A stretch of 64,000 bases of DNA from assembly GCF_000307265.1 (NCBI RefSeq), contig NZ_DF158897.1:1-64000 (forward strand), read 5' to 3'. Below are positions 27,572 through 36,092 of this stretch, in pieces. Position 1 is the first letter of the stretch. Each line of letters opens with the position of its first letter. Under the pieces are notes generated by a model that did not search any database, had not been told where the DNA came from, and saw only the letters and a list, made by a program, of their open reading frames with translations. Made by a program: the position numbers and the translations under genes. Source of the DNA: Oscillibacter ruminantium GH1. Lineage in GTDB: Bacteria > Bacillota > Clostridia > Oscillospirales > Oscillospiraceae.

Positions 27572-28390
27572 TTATTGTTTCCGCGCCAACGCATCCACAT
27601 ACGCTGCGGCGCTCTGACCGGCGATCAGTCCCTCGCCCGTGGCTTTTGCCACCTGCAAAGGTCCGCCGTTGCAGTCTCCCGCCGCGAACACACCGGGAAG
27701 TCCCGTCGCCATGCGGTGATCCACCCGCACATAGCCGTTTTCCATATCCAAACCGGGGAACAAGTCCGTGGGAGCCATGGCGGGACGAAGAATAAATACC
27801 CCATCCACCTTTGTTGTCTCCCCGCCGCAGGTGATTTGTTCCACTTTTCCGTCGCCGGAAATTGTGCAGTCCCGAGGTTTTTCCAGATAATGCACTTTGC
27901 AGCCAATCCCCCGCAGGAACTCCGCTTCCTGCCGGGCGGTTTCGCTGTATCCCAAAACCGCCACCGACTTTCCCCGGTACAGCATTCCGTCGCAGGTGGC
28001 GCAGTAACTCACACCGCGGCCCAAAAGCTCGGCCTCGCCGGGAAATTTTTTCCCCCGGGCCACGCCTGCGGCCAGCACCACCGCCTTTGCCTCCTGCACG
28101 TCGCTGCCCACACTCACGTACCACTGGTCCATCATGAACGAGGCCGAGATGGCCTTTCCGGTCAGAAACTCCACGCCGTCGATCTCCGCATGTTTATGCA
28201 TCGCCTGCAGCAGCTCCGGCCCGGTAACGCCCGGCAGACCCAGATAGTTTTCCACACGTTCCGACCGCCACAGGGGGCTTTCTTCAATGGGGTTGGACAC
28301 CACCAGCACGCTTTTTCCCCGCGCCCGAACGTTAATTGCCGCACTCAGTCCCGCCGGCCCGCCGCCAATCACCAACACGTCATAAGACAT
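27572..28390 (-). CDS. Thioredoxin-reductase-like flavoprotein lacking NADPH-binding motifs
   Basis: A 272-residue protein with an N-terminal FAD motif (VLVIGGGPAGLSAA), the redox-active CATCDG near residue 132, and a C-terminal FAD motif GVFAAGDCNGGP. Where NADPH-dependent TrxB has GGGDSA and HRR, this protein has VLGYSETARQEA and YLEKPRD. Loss of both motifs is the hallmark of clostridial ferredoxin-dependent flavin thioredoxin reductases and related enzymes; applying that here is inference. The start at 28390 overlaps the arsR stop; a TTG at 28399 is in frame. Confidence 0.85.
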   Translation of the reverse strand: MSYDVLVIGGGPAGLSAAINVRARGKSVLVVSNPIEESPLWRSERVENYLGLPGVTGPELLQAMHKHAEIDGVEFLTGKAISASFMMDQWYVSVGSDVQEAKAVVLAAGVARGKKFPGEAELLGRGVSYCATCDGMLYRGKSVAVLGYSETARQEAEFLRGIGCKVHYLEKPRDCTISGDGKVEQITCGGETTKVDGVFILRPAMAPTDLFPGLDMENGYVRVDHRMATGLPGVFAAGDCNGGPLQVAKATGEGLIAGQSAAAYVDALARKQ

Positions 28391-28673
28391 AGTTATCAAC
28401 CTCTTCCTGAAACAGCGCCGCCACCAATCTGGCCACTTCCGGCGATGCCGCCTTATAATAGACCTCGTTTCCGCTGCGCTCCGCCGTCACCACACCGGCG
28501 GCCTTCAGCTTTTGCAGGTGCTGGGAAATGCAGGACTGGCTCATGCCGGTTCCCCGTTCCATACAGCCCACATTGCGGCAGCCACGATTGAGCAGGGAGT
28601 GGACGATCTGCAGCCGAGTGGGGTTGGCCAGCGCCTTCAGCAAATCCGCCTGATGGGTATAATCCGGTTCCAT
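28380..28673 (-). CDS. ArsR-family regulator with a Cys-rich sensor region
   Basis: A 97-residue winged-helix repressor (LKALANPTRLQIVHSLL, then SQSCISQHLQKLKAAGVV as recognition helix). Cys at 32, 37 and 48 (GCRNVGCMERGTGMSQSC) could bind metal or sense thiols/persulfide; the classic ArsR ELCVCDL motif is not present. It overlaps the reductase gene by 11 bases, implying coupled translation. An AT-rich inverted repeat upstream may be its operator. Confidence 0.88.
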   Translation of the reverse strand: MEPDYTHQADLLKALANPTRLQIVHSLLNRGCRNVGCMERGTGMSQSCISQHLQKLKAAGVVTAERSGNEVYYKAASPEVARLVAALFQEEVDNYVL

Positions 28674-28746
28674 CGCTCACCCGCCTTTCTTTTTAATTCA
28701 TTGGCAAGGAAGCCTTATTTACCCAATTTTGCTTCCATTTCGTATC

Positions 28747-28762
28747 ATTAGAATATCCTAAT
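28747..28762 (-). promoter_or_regulatory. Candidate ArsR operator
   Basis: ATTAG (28747-28751), six bases and CTAAT (28758-28762) form an inverted repeat within the AT-rich promoter region upstream of arsR. ArsR repressors commonly bind such AT-rich palindromes. Confidence 0.45.
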
Positions 28763-28822
28763 ATATCGATGTTGACAGTAGTTTTTGCAACATTTTAAAA
28801 AATATTTACAGCAAAAGAAAAA

Positions 28823-28841
28823 CCGGGCGCTTTTCGCCCGG
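28823..28841. terminator. Terminator of the cysE-cysS operon
   Basis: The stem CCGGGCG/CGCCCGG is followed by T-rich tracts on both strands, about 65 bases after the cysS stop. Confidence 0.85.
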
Positions 28842-28906
28842 CTTTTCTTTTCAGCAGAATCATTTTATAGGAAAATATACGTGATAGAACCGTGTCTTCG
28901 GGCCAA

Positions 28907-30355
28907 TCAGACCCGCTTCCATGCCGCGCCGCCGGGCACGTCGGTCACCTCGATGCCCTGCGCCTTCAGCTCGTCACGAATGCGATCCGCCTCGGCAAAA
29001 TTCTTGGCCTTCTTGGCCTCCGCCCGCTGGAGCACCAGCGCGTCGATGGCCGGGTCGCCCTCGCCCTGCACGGTGAAGCCCCCGGCGGCGGAGGAAACGG
29101 ACTTTGCGTCCTGCTCCCGCTTCTTTGCCGCTCGATCCAGAATTCCCAGACCCAGCACCGTGTCAAACTCGCCCAGCAGCTGCAGCTTCGCCCCGTCGGA
29201 GATTCCCGCCTTCAACACGTCGTACAGCGCGGTGATCCCCAGAGAGGTATTCAGATCGTTGTCCATAGCGGCCTTAAACTTGGCCCGCAGAGCGTCCACC
29301 GTATCTTGGTCGCCGACCTCTGCCCCTCCCTCTTTTAAGGCAGCAACTTTGGCTATCAACTTATCATAAGCGGTCTTAGCGTTATCCAGATTTTCATAGG
29401 AGAACACCAGCGCCTTGCGGTAATGGGACTGGAGGCAGAAGAACCGGTAGTCCAGCGGGTCGTATCCCTTCTCCTCCAACAGAGAAACGGTGAGAAACTC
29501 GCCCTTGGACTTGCTCATTTTTCCGCCGGAGGTGTTCAGATGCAGCACATGGAACCAGTAGTTGCACCAGTGATGGCCCAGATAGGACTCGGACTGGGCA
29601 ATCTCGTTGGTATGGTGGGGGAAGGCGTTGTCGATGCCGCCGCAGTGGATATCCAGATCGTCGCCCAGATGCTTCATCGAAATACCGGAGCACTCGATAT
29701 GCCAACCGGGATAGCCCACGCCCCAAGGAGAATCCCATTTCAAAGCCTGATCCTCAAATTTTGACTTGGTAAACCAGAGGACGAAATCGTTCTTGTTGCG
29801 CTTGTTGGTGTCCTCTTCCACGCCCTCGCGCACGCCCACGGCCAGATCGTCCGCGTCGTGGTCGTTAAACACGTAATACTGCGCCAGCTTGGAGGTATCG
29901 AAATAGACGTTGCCGCCTGCGAGATACGCATAGCCCGTATCCACCAGCTTGGTGATGATCTTGATATACTCGTCAACGCAGTGGGTGGCGGGTTCCACCA
30001 CGTCGGGCCGCTTGATGTTCAGCTTGCGGCAGTCGTCGAAAAACGCGTCGGTATAATACTGCGCGATCTCCAAAACGGATTTGTGCTCCCGCTTTGCGCC
30101 CTTAAGCATTTTGTCCTCTCCGCTGTCCGCGTCAGAGGTCAAATGCCCCACGTCAGTGATGTTCATGACGCGCTTGACGTTGTACCCGGCATAGCGCAGG
30201 TACTTTTCCAGCACATCCTCCATGATATAGCTGCGCAGGTTTCCAATGTGGGCAAAGTGATAAACCGTGGGGCCGCAGGTGTACATCTTCACGATGTCGG
30301 GGTGGTTGGGTTTGAATTCCTCTTTCTTGTGGGAGGCGGAGTTATAGAGATACAT
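28907..30355 (-). CDS. cysS: Cysteinyl-tRNA synthetase
   Basis: A 482-residue class I synthetase charging tRNA-Cys. The HIGH-type motif FAHIGNLRS is near residue 35, zinc ligands include TCGPTVYH and GWHIECSG, and the KMSKS motif appears as GGKMSKSKGEF. The length is normal. It follows cysE with a three-base gap, and the operon is led by a tRNA-Cys T-box. Confidence 0.98.
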   Translation of the reverse strand: MYLYNSASHKKEEFKPNHPDIVKMYTCGPTVYHFAHIGNLRSYIMEDVLEKYLRYAGYNVKRVMNITDVGHLTSDADSGEDKMLKGAKREHKSVLEIAQYYTDAFFDDCRKLNIKRPDVVEPATHCVDEYIKIITKLVDTGYAYLAGGNVYFDTSKLAQYYVFNDHDADDLAVGVREGVEEDTNKRNKNDFVLWFTKSKFEDQALKWDSPWGVGYPGWHIECSGISMKHLGDDLDIHCGGIDNAFPHHTNEIAQSESYLGHHWCNYWFHVLHLNTSGGKMSKSKGEFLTVSLLEEKGYDPLDYRFFCLQSHYRKALVFSYENLDNAKTAYDKLIAKVAALKEGGAEVGDQDTVDALRAKFKAAMDNDLNTSLGITALYDVLKAGISDGAKLQLLGEFDTVLGLGILDRAAKKREQDAKSVSSAAGGFTVQGEGDPAIDALVLQRAEAKKAKNFAEADRIRDELKAQGIEVTDVPGGAAWKRV

Positions 30356-30358
30356 GGT

Positions 30359-31015
30359 TCAAGCCGTCCTTTCCTTTATGGTTTTCAACTGTTGTTCCAA
30401 AGAGTCCATCCGCTGGAACAGCGCCAGCAACTCTTCCTGAACAGGGTCTTGCATATCATTAATCTGGTCCACGTCGTTGGCAAAATTAGCCACGACCTTG
30501 CGCCCGCTGACCCGCACCACCTGCGCCGGAACGCCCACGGCGGTAGAGTTGGGGGGGACCTCGCTGAGCACAACCGCGCCGGCCGCGATGCGGGAATTAT
30601 CCCCCACGGTGAAGGGGCCCAGCACCTTGGCCCCGGAACCAACCATCACGTTGTTTCCAAGCGTCGGGTGGCGCTTGCCTTTATCTTTTCCGGTGCCGCC
30701 CAGCGTTACGCACTGGTACAGCAGGCAGTCGTCCCCAATTTCGGCCGTCTCGCCGATCACGATGCCCATGCCGTGGTCGATGACAAAGCGCCTGCCAATC
30801 GTGGCGCCGGGATGGATTTCGATACCGGTCCAAAAGCGGCTCCACTGGGACACGCACCGGGCCAGAAAGGGCATGTGTTTTCGATAGAAGAAGTGGGCAA
30901 TGCGGTGGTTAATCAAGGCGTGAACGCCGGGATAGAGCAGGAAAACCTCCAGCTTGTTGCGGGCCGCGGGATCGCGGCGCTGATAGGCCTCCAGCAGTTC
31001 GGTTAAACGGTTCAT
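30359..31015 (-). CDS. cysE: Serine O-acetyltransferase
   Basis: A 218-residue hexapeptide-repeat enzyme that makes O-acetylserine for cysteine synthesis. The left-handed beta-helix region (about 65-180) contains IHPGATIGRRFVIDHGMGIVIGETAEIG. The start at 31015 is preferred because AAAGGAGC lies upstream; ten in-frame codons further up lack a site. It is co-transcribed with cysS under T-box control, linking cysteine supply to tRNA-Cys charging. Confidence 0.96.
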   Translation of the reverse strand: MNRLTELLEAYQRRDPAARNKLEVFLLYPGVHALINHRIAHFFYRKHMPFLARCVSQWSRFWTGIEIHPGATIGRRFVIDHGMGIVIGETAEIGDDCLLYQCVTLGGTGKDKGKRHPTLGNNVMVGSGAKVLGPFTVGDNSRIAAGAVVLSEVPPNSTAVGVPAQVVRVSGRKVVANFANDVDQINDMQDPVQEELLALFQRMDSLEQQLKTIKERTA

Positions 31016-31142
31016 ATTCAAAAGCTCCTTTATACGGAACTTCAATTAAATTGAAGACTCGTATTCAAATTTAAAATGTCGCGGGGGGAGTCATGCCCGG
31101 GACATCGCAAAGCAGCAGTCTGCATCCAAATTCCTCCAAAAA

Positions 31143-31375
31143 CAAAAAACGCCCCTCGTACCTCAATCGGTACAAGAGGCGTCAACGACGCGGTTCCACT
31201 CTTGTTCATACTCTGCCGGCCCATCAGCCGGGCAGCCCGATAACGGCGGCTCTGCCGGAGGCCATTACGCCTCTCGCTCCCGGATGCACTTCGCACTCCC
31301 CGCCGCAGGCCCGCTTCCAGCCGATGGCGCGCCCTCTCTGCCCTTTGGGGAAATGTTACTCTTTCCGTTCCTCAC
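31143..31375 (-). promoter_or_regulatory. T-box riboswitch, tRNA-Cys-responsive
   Basis: On the minus strand the leader has the conserved T-box AGTGGAACCGCG (31190-31201) followed by a terminator (31149-31182) and a T run. The T-box UGGA would pair with UCCA, fitting a U discriminator, which tRNA-Cys has. A candidate specifier TGC (Cys) lies in GAAGTGCATCC. Stem I and the AGAGAGGG-type motif lie upstream. It regulates cysE-cysS. Confidence 0.93.
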
Positions 31376-31384
31376 GTGACCATT

Positions 31385-31413
31385 ATATTATCAGGATTCC
31401 CTCCGCGTGTCAA
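31385..31413 (-). promoter_or_regulatory. Promoter of the T-box-cysE-cysS operon
   Basis: A perfect TTGACA (31408-31413) and TAATAT (31385-31390) are separated by 17 bases on the minus strand, just upstream of the T-box leader. Confidence 0.8.
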
Positions 31414-31463
31414 GAGGGCCGCAAAACAGGTCTGGGGCAGCCGGGCCGTCAAAGTATCCCAGA

Positions 31464-31498
31464 CCGCCGAAAAAAGTCCCAAAGGACTTTTCCGGCGG
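31464..31498 (-). terminator. Terminator downstream of era
   Basis: CCGCCGG and AAAAGTCC pair with GGACTTTT and CGGCGG; on the minus strand the inner stem ends in a T run. It lies 13 bases after the era stop. Confidence 0.75.
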
Positions 31499-31510
31499 CC
31501 CGGCGCCTGT

Positions 31511-32410
31511 TTATTCGTCCTTATAGCCCAGAGTCCGCACGTAATTCACGTTGTCTCTCCAGTTTTCCTTCACCTTGACCCAAGTTTGGAGGTAAACCTT
31601 CGTGCCCATAAATTTTTCCATGTCGTGCCGGGCCATGGTGCTGATCTTTTTCAGCATAGCTCCCTGCTTGCCGATGATGATGCCCTTGTGGCTGGACTTT
31701 TCGCAATAGATCGTGGCGTCGATCTCAATGACCTCGTCGTCCCGCTCGGAAAATTTTGTGATCTCCACGGCGGTGCCGTGGGGAATTTCCTTATCCAGAC
31801 ACAGCAGCAGCTTCTCCCGCAGGATTTCACCCATCACCTGCCGCTCCGGCTGGTCGGAGGTCTGCCCGTCCGGGAACAGTTGCGGCCCCTCCTGAGCATA
31901 CTTGCCCATTTCGGTCACCAGATCGTCCAGCCCGTCTCCCGTGTGGGCGGAGATGGGAATGATGGCGGCAAAGCCGTCCCACGCCTCGTTGTATGCCGCA
32001 ATCACCGGCAGCAGCTCGTCCGGCTTCACCGTGTCTGTTTTGTTGATGCACAAAATGGCGGGGATTTTCTCCTCCTGCACCCGCTGGATCAGCGCCGCCT
32101 CCGGCGCGCCCACATGGGGAATCGGCTCCACCAGCAAAAGCGCGCAGTCCACGTCGGAAAGGCTGGAGGTGACAATCTTCACCATATAGTCTCCCAAAGC
32201 GGACTTGGGCTTATGCAGGCCCGGCGTATCCATCAGAACGAACTGAGTGTCTCCCCGGTTCACCACGCCGCAGATGCGGTTGCGGGTGGTCTGGGCCTTG
32301 TTGGAGACGATGGCGACCTTTTCCCCCACCAGGGCGTTAGTCAGGCTGGATTTGCCCACATTGGGGCGGCCGCAGACGGTAACCATGGCGGCTTTCTTGA
32401 TTTCAGACAT
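31511..32410 (-). CDS. era: GTPase Era
   Basis: A 299-residue GTPase that assists 16S rRNA processing and 30S assembly. G1 is GRPNVGKSSL, G3 DTPG, G4 NKTD, and a C-terminal KH RNA-binding domain includes the segment GIIIGKQGAMLKKI near 235. A GAGGAT site precedes the ATG. It is the last gene of the run rpe-dcyD-recR-era. Confidence 0.97.
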   Translation of the reverse strand: MSEIKKAAMVTVCGRPNVGKSSLTNALVGEKVAIVSNKAQTTRNRICGVVNRGDTQFVLMDTPGLHKPKSALGDYMVKIVTSSLSDVDCALLLVEPIPHVGAPEAALIQRVQEEKIPAILCINKTDTVKPDELLPVIAAYNEAWDGFAAIIPISAHTGDGLDDLVTEMGKYAQEGPQLFPDGQTSDQPERQVMGEILREKLLLCLDKEIPHGTAVEITKFSERDDEVIEIDATIYCEKSSHKGIIIGKQGAMLKKISTMARHDMEKFMGTKVYLQTWVKVKENWRDNVNYVRTLGYKDE

Positions 32411-32491
32411 AGATGATCCTCAACTTTCTTCATTTGAGCAATTTTTATTTTGATCCCGCTGTACCTTTGGGGCAAACGGGTTTGCAAACAT

Positions 32492-33091
32492 TTAGATTTC
32501 CTGCCGCCCTTCCAGCGCGCGGGAAAGCGTGGCGTCATCGGCAAATTCCAGATGTCCGCCCACGGGGATTCCGTAGGCCAGCCGGGTAATCCTCACCTGA
32601 AACGGCTTGAGCAGACGGGCAAGATACATGGCGGTGGCCTCTCCCTCCGTATCCGGGTTGGTAGCCATAATGACCTCTTCCACGCCACCCTTGTTCACCC
32701 GGTCCAGCAGCGGCTTGATGGCCAGATCGTCCGGACCGATGTGATTCATGGGGGACAAGACGCCGTGGAGCACATGATAGTGCCCGTTAAACTCCCGCGC
32801 CCGCTCCAATGCGGCCACGTCCCGGGGGTCCGCCACCACGCAGATGACGCTTCCGTCCCGCTTGGGAGACGCGCAGATGGGACACAGCCCTCCAGCAGTG
32901 AAATTTTGACACACCGGGCAGCAGGTCACATTTCGCTTTGCGCCGATGATAGCGTCGGCAAACTCCTTTGCCTCCTCTTCCGGCAGACCCAGCACATAAA
33001 ATGCAAGGCGCTGGGCGGACTTGCCGCCGATGCCCGGCAGACGGGCAAACTGTTCCACCAGTTTTTCCAGTGGCGCGGGAAAATACTCCAT
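32492..33091 (-). CDS. recR: Recombination mediator RecR
   Basis: A 199-residue protein that works with RecO/RecF to load RecA at gaps. The helix-hairpin-helix (LPGIGGKSAQRLA), a four-Cys zinc finger (CCPVCQNFTAGGLCPIC) and a Toprim domain (about 80-170) are all present. Length is normal. No dnaX is adjacent, unlike in many genomes. Confidence 0.97.
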   Translation of the reverse strand: MEYFPAPLEKLVEQFARLPGIGGKSAQRLAFYVLGLPEEEAKEFADAIIGAKRNVTCCPVCQNFTAGGLCPICASPKRDGSVICVVADPRDVAALERAREFNGHYHVLHGVLSPMNHIGPDDLAIKPLLDRVNKGGVEEVIMATNPDTEGEATAMYLARLLKPFQVRITRLAYGIPVGGHLEFADDATLSRALEGRQEI

Positions 33092-33212
33092 GGTCAGACC
33101 TCTTTATATGAATTTATGGGCGTACACGTCCACACCTGCGGCAAAATGGGGTTGGGGCGCGGAAAACACGCAAAAGCGCAGCAAAGCACAGCCAGCTGTC
33201 AAAAATCCGCTC

Positions 33213-34184
33213 TCAACCCAAATCCATGGCGAACAGGGCCGCCGCGCCGCCGGTGTGGACGAAAACCACCGCGCCGTCTCCGGAAAGGTTGCCCGACTCC
33301 AGCATTTGGCACAGCTTGGAATACGCCTTACCGGTATACACCGGGTCCAGCAAAATTCCCTCGTCCCAAGCCAGCGCCCGAATATAGGACGTATCCTGCG
33401 GGTTGGGAACGGCATACCCCGCCCCCACGTTTTCCACCATCTCAAAATCGCCCGGATTTCCAGCGGAGGCGCAGTCCAGAATCTCCGCCGCCCCGGCAGC
33501 CAGCTCCGGTACAATCTTGTCAAACGGATCGCCGGACACGGCCACGCCGGTGACCTTGGCCCCGGGCTGGAACAGCCGCGCACCCAGCAAAAGCCCCGCG
33601 GTGGTCCCGCCGGAGCCGGTGGCTGAGACGATGTGGTCAATCCGCACACCCGCCGCCATGGCCTGCACCGTGAATTCCCGGACACAGTTCACATAGCCCA
33701 CGGACCCCAGAGGCGTGGACCCGCCCAGCGGGATCAGGCAGCCTTTGTGTCCCTGCGCCGCAAGCTCCGCGCTGCGGCGGCGCATCTCGCCGTAAATTTC
33801 CTCGTAGCTCTCAGCATCCACCATGTGGACCTCCGCGCCATACAGGTCATCCAGCACCAGATTGCCCCGGCGCTCTCCCGTTTCCCGGCCTTTCAGCACC
33901 AGCACGGCCTTCATACCCAGCCTTGCCGCGCAGGCGGCGGTGAGCGCCGCGTGGTTGGACTGAACGCCGCCGGTGGTAAACACCGTGTCACATCCGTCGG
34001 CCTTGGCCTGCGCCAGCAGAAATTCCAGCTTGCGGACCTTGTTTCCGCCAAGCGCCACGCCGCACAGGTCGTCTCGCTTGATGTAAACGTCCCGCCCGTA
34101 TCGCTTGCTGACAGATTCCAGCTTGTAAAACGGCGTGGGGTACAGTCCCAGAGGCAGGCGGGGCAGATCACTGATATTCTTCAT
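33213..34184 (-). CDS. D-cysteine desulfhydrase / ACC deaminase family PLP enzyme
   Basis: A 323-residue fold-type II PLP enzyme. The start PRLPLGLYPTPFYKLE and the segment IKRDDLCGVALGGNKVRKLE with the PLP Lys are characteristic, followed by TTGGVQSNHAALTA and ATGSGGTTAGLLLG. The family includes D-cysteine desulfhydrase (to pyruvate, sulfide and ammonia) and ACC deaminase; specificity cannot be fixed here. It begins 11 bases after the rpe stop. Confidence 0.87.
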   Translation of the reverse strand: MKNISDLPRLPLGLYPTPFYKLESVSKRYGRDVYIKRDDLCGVALGGNKVRKLEFLLAQAKADGCDTVFTTGGVQSNHAALTAACAARLGMKAVLVLKGRETGERRGNLVLDDLYGAEVHMVDAESYEEIYGEMRRRSAELAAQGHKGCLIPLGGSTPLGSVGYVNCVREFTVQAMAAGVRIDHIVSATGSGGTTAGLLLGARLFQPGAKVTGVAVSGDPFDKIVPELAAGAAEILDCASAGNPGDFEMVENVGAGYAVPNPQDTSYIRALAWDEGILLDPVYTGKAYSKLCQMLESGNLSGDGAVVFVHTGGAAALFAMDLG

Positions 34185-34195
34185 CTCTCGCCCTC

Positions 34196-34840
34196 TCAGC
34201 CCCGCAGCAGCTGGATGCGGGCGGGAATGTCCTCCGCCTGATACACCGCGCTGCCTGCCACCAGCACATCGGCCCCTGCGTCAATGCAGGCGCGGAAGGT
34301 GTCCGGGGCCACGCCGCCGTCCACCTCCAGCTCACAGGCAGGATTCTGTGCGTTGATGTATTCCCGGATGGCGCGAACCTTGGGCATCTGGTCGGTCATG
34401 AAGCTCTGTCCGCCAAAGCCCGGCTCCACAGTCATCACCAGAATCATCTCCACATCCTTGATAAACGGCAGCACCGCCTCTGCGGGCGTCCCGGGTTTCA
34501 CCACAACGCCGGCACGCTTCCCCTTAGCGTGGACCTTTTGGATGGCCTCCCGAATGTTTTCCTCCGTGTCCGCCTCCACATGCATGGTGACAATGTCGGC
34601 CCCGGCATCGCAGAACTGGGCGGCGTACCGCCCCGGCTGGACAATCATCAGGTGAACGTCCAGCGGCAGATCCGTGGTGGGACGAATGGCCTTCACCACC
34701 GGAAGTCCGATGGAGATATTGGGGACAAACACGCCGTCCATCACGTCCACATGGACGTAATCGGCGGTAGAAATTTTCCGAATGTCCCGCTCCAGGTTTG
34801 CAAAGTCGGCAGAGAGGATAGACGGCGAAATCTTAATCAT
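34196..34840 (-). CDS. rpe: Ribulose-phosphate 3-epimerase
   Basis: A 214-residue TIM-barrel enzyme of the pentose phosphate pathway interconverting ribulose-5-P and xylulose-5-P. The start KISPSILSADFANLERDI, the metal ligands in YVHVDVMDG and VHLMI, and VEPGFGGQSF are typical. GAGGG lies six bases before the ATG. It is preceded by a long structured leader and followed by dcyD. Confidence 0.97.
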   Translation of the reverse strand: MIKISPSILSADFANLERDIRKISTADYVHVDVMDGVFVPNISIGLPVVKAIRPTTDLPLDVHLMIVQPGRYAAQFCDAGADIVTMHVEADTEENIREAIQKVHAKGKRAGVVVKPGTPAEAVLPFIKDVEMILVMTVEPGFGGQSFMTDQMPKVRAIREYINAQNPACELEVDGGVAPDTFRACIDAGADVLVAGSAVYQAEDIPARIQLLRG

Positions 34841-35041
34841 AAAAGGCCCTCTTTTCTTGAAAAATCAACGGCTCCCCGGTGGTCAACCTCTGTTGGACAG
34901 CAGGAACCGACGCGCCCAATCGGCATAGGATATTTTAAGCGGCAGAGCGCCCCGCGGCACCCCACGCGGTGTCCGGCCCCGACGCGGCGCCGCCGCTTTT
35001 TTGAATAGGGCCGGCAGGGCAGCCTGCCGGCCCACTGTTTT
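34841..35041 (-). other. Long structured leader or small RNA upstream of rpe
   Basis: On the minus strand, three GC-rich domains follow a good promoter. They are an 11-bp hairpin (35008-35018/35023-35033), a domain closed by AAGCGGC/GCCGCTT (34937-34943/34992-34998), and one closed by CGGTTCC/GGAGCCG (34869-34875/34903-34909) with two small hairpins. The last stem is followed by TTGATTTTTC, so it could be a terminator. I could not match it to a known riboswitch by eye. Confidence 0.5.
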
Positions 35042-35048
35042 GTCCCTC

Positions 35049-35077
35049 AGTATATCAAATTGGGCGAAAAAAAGCAA
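35049..35077 (-). promoter_or_regulatory. Promoter of the structured leader and rpe
   Basis: TTGCTT (35072-35077) and TATACT (35049-35054) lie 17 bases apart on the minus strand, just upstream of the first leader hairpin. Confidence 0.7.
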
Positions 35078-35168
35078 GGCGGCGCTGTCAAACCGCGTGA
35101 AAGTCCGCGCGTCCCGTTTTCCCCTTCTTGACATTGCCCCGCCCATTGCAGCGCAATCATTGAAAAAG

Positions 35169-35197
35169 CCGCAGCCGCCCAAGTTGGGCGGCTGCGG
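35169..35197 (-). terminator. Terminator of the ferritin-like gene
   Basis: CCGCAGCCGCCCAA pairs with TTGGGCGGCTGCGG around a minimal loop and is followed on the minus strand by CTTTTT, about 45 bases after the 35243 stop. Confidence 0.9.
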
Positions 35198-35242
35198 TTT
35201 CCCCCGATCAGTCCCGCGGAAAGTCGGTCCGGCGGAGCAGGG

Positions 35243-35893
35243 TCACTGCTGTTTCATGGCCCGCTCCAGCAGAGCCATCATTCTCTCAGCGTGGAGGTAC
35301 TCGTCCTCGCTCAGCTTATTGAGCAGCTTTGCAAGGCACGGGTCTGTGGTTCCGTCTGCGGCCCGGGCATAATTAAAACCGCCGCACGCCTCCGCGTGGT
35401 ACCGCGCCCGCAGCGCAGGGCACAGCTGCCCGATATAAATGCGCTCGCAGCTGACCGCGGGATGATAGCACTGCCCGGTGATCAGATAGTACACCGTCAT
35501 CAGCTGTCTGGCGTGGCTGCCCTCATCCTCCGCAGTTTCCCGCAGAGTCTGTCTGGCCCAAGAGGGGGCCTGTCGAGCAAAGGCCAGATAGTATCGCCGG
35601 TCCGCCAGCTCCTCTTCGATAAACCCCTGCAAAACCTCCAGCATTTCCATGGCTGCCGAACCCATGCAGCATGGGTTTTCCTGCGCGCCGGGAAGGTTCT
35701 CCTCCGCCTGTGTCGCGCTGTTTTGATTTCCGCTGGGCAGTTCCGGCACGGGGCACGCAGGGCCGGAGGCGGGAGGCTGGGCCGCTCCGCACTCCGAGCG
35801 CATCCCGGGATAGGGGTCCAGCGTGGGCGACACCCGCTGCCAGACCTGATCATATTGACGGTAATCGTATGTATTCTGCACCTGCTGCTGCAT
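35243..35893 (-). CDS. Ferritin-like-domain protein
   Basis: A 216-residue protein. Residues from about 78 onward form a four-helix ferritin/rubrerythrin-like domain with likely di-iron ligands in GFIEEELADRRYY, AEDEGSHARQL and SEDEYLHAERM. The N-terminal ~75 residues are Pro/Gln/Cys-rich and low in structure. The ATG at 35893 is chosen for GGAG six bases upstream; a longer frame starts at 35926. Likely roles are oxidative or iron handling, or simply structural; no neighbour shares a clear pathway. Confidence 0.75.
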   Translation of the reverse strand: MQQQVQNTYDYRQYDQVWQRVSPTLDPYPGMRSECGAAQPPASGPACPVPELPSGNQNSATQAEENLPGAQENPCCMGSAAMEMLEVLQGFIEEELADRRYYLAFARQAPSWARQTLRETAEDEGSHARQLMTVYYLITGQCYHPAVSCERIYIGQLCPALRARYHAEACGGFNYARAADGTTDPCLAKLLNKLSEDEYLHAERMMALLERAMKQQ

Positions 35894-36092
35894 AAAGCAC
35901 TCCATTCCGCCGCTTCGCGTCGGCAAAAGTCACGGATACGCGCATATACCCCGCCGCGCGAAGCTCTTTTCCGGCGGGGCCCGGTCTTCTCCTTCATTGT
36001 ATGCGGTGGGGCCGTCCCATGTGCAATGTGGTAATTGCGGTAGATAAAATTGCCGTTTTCGGATAGAATATCCACAAGAATAGCTGGACGCA

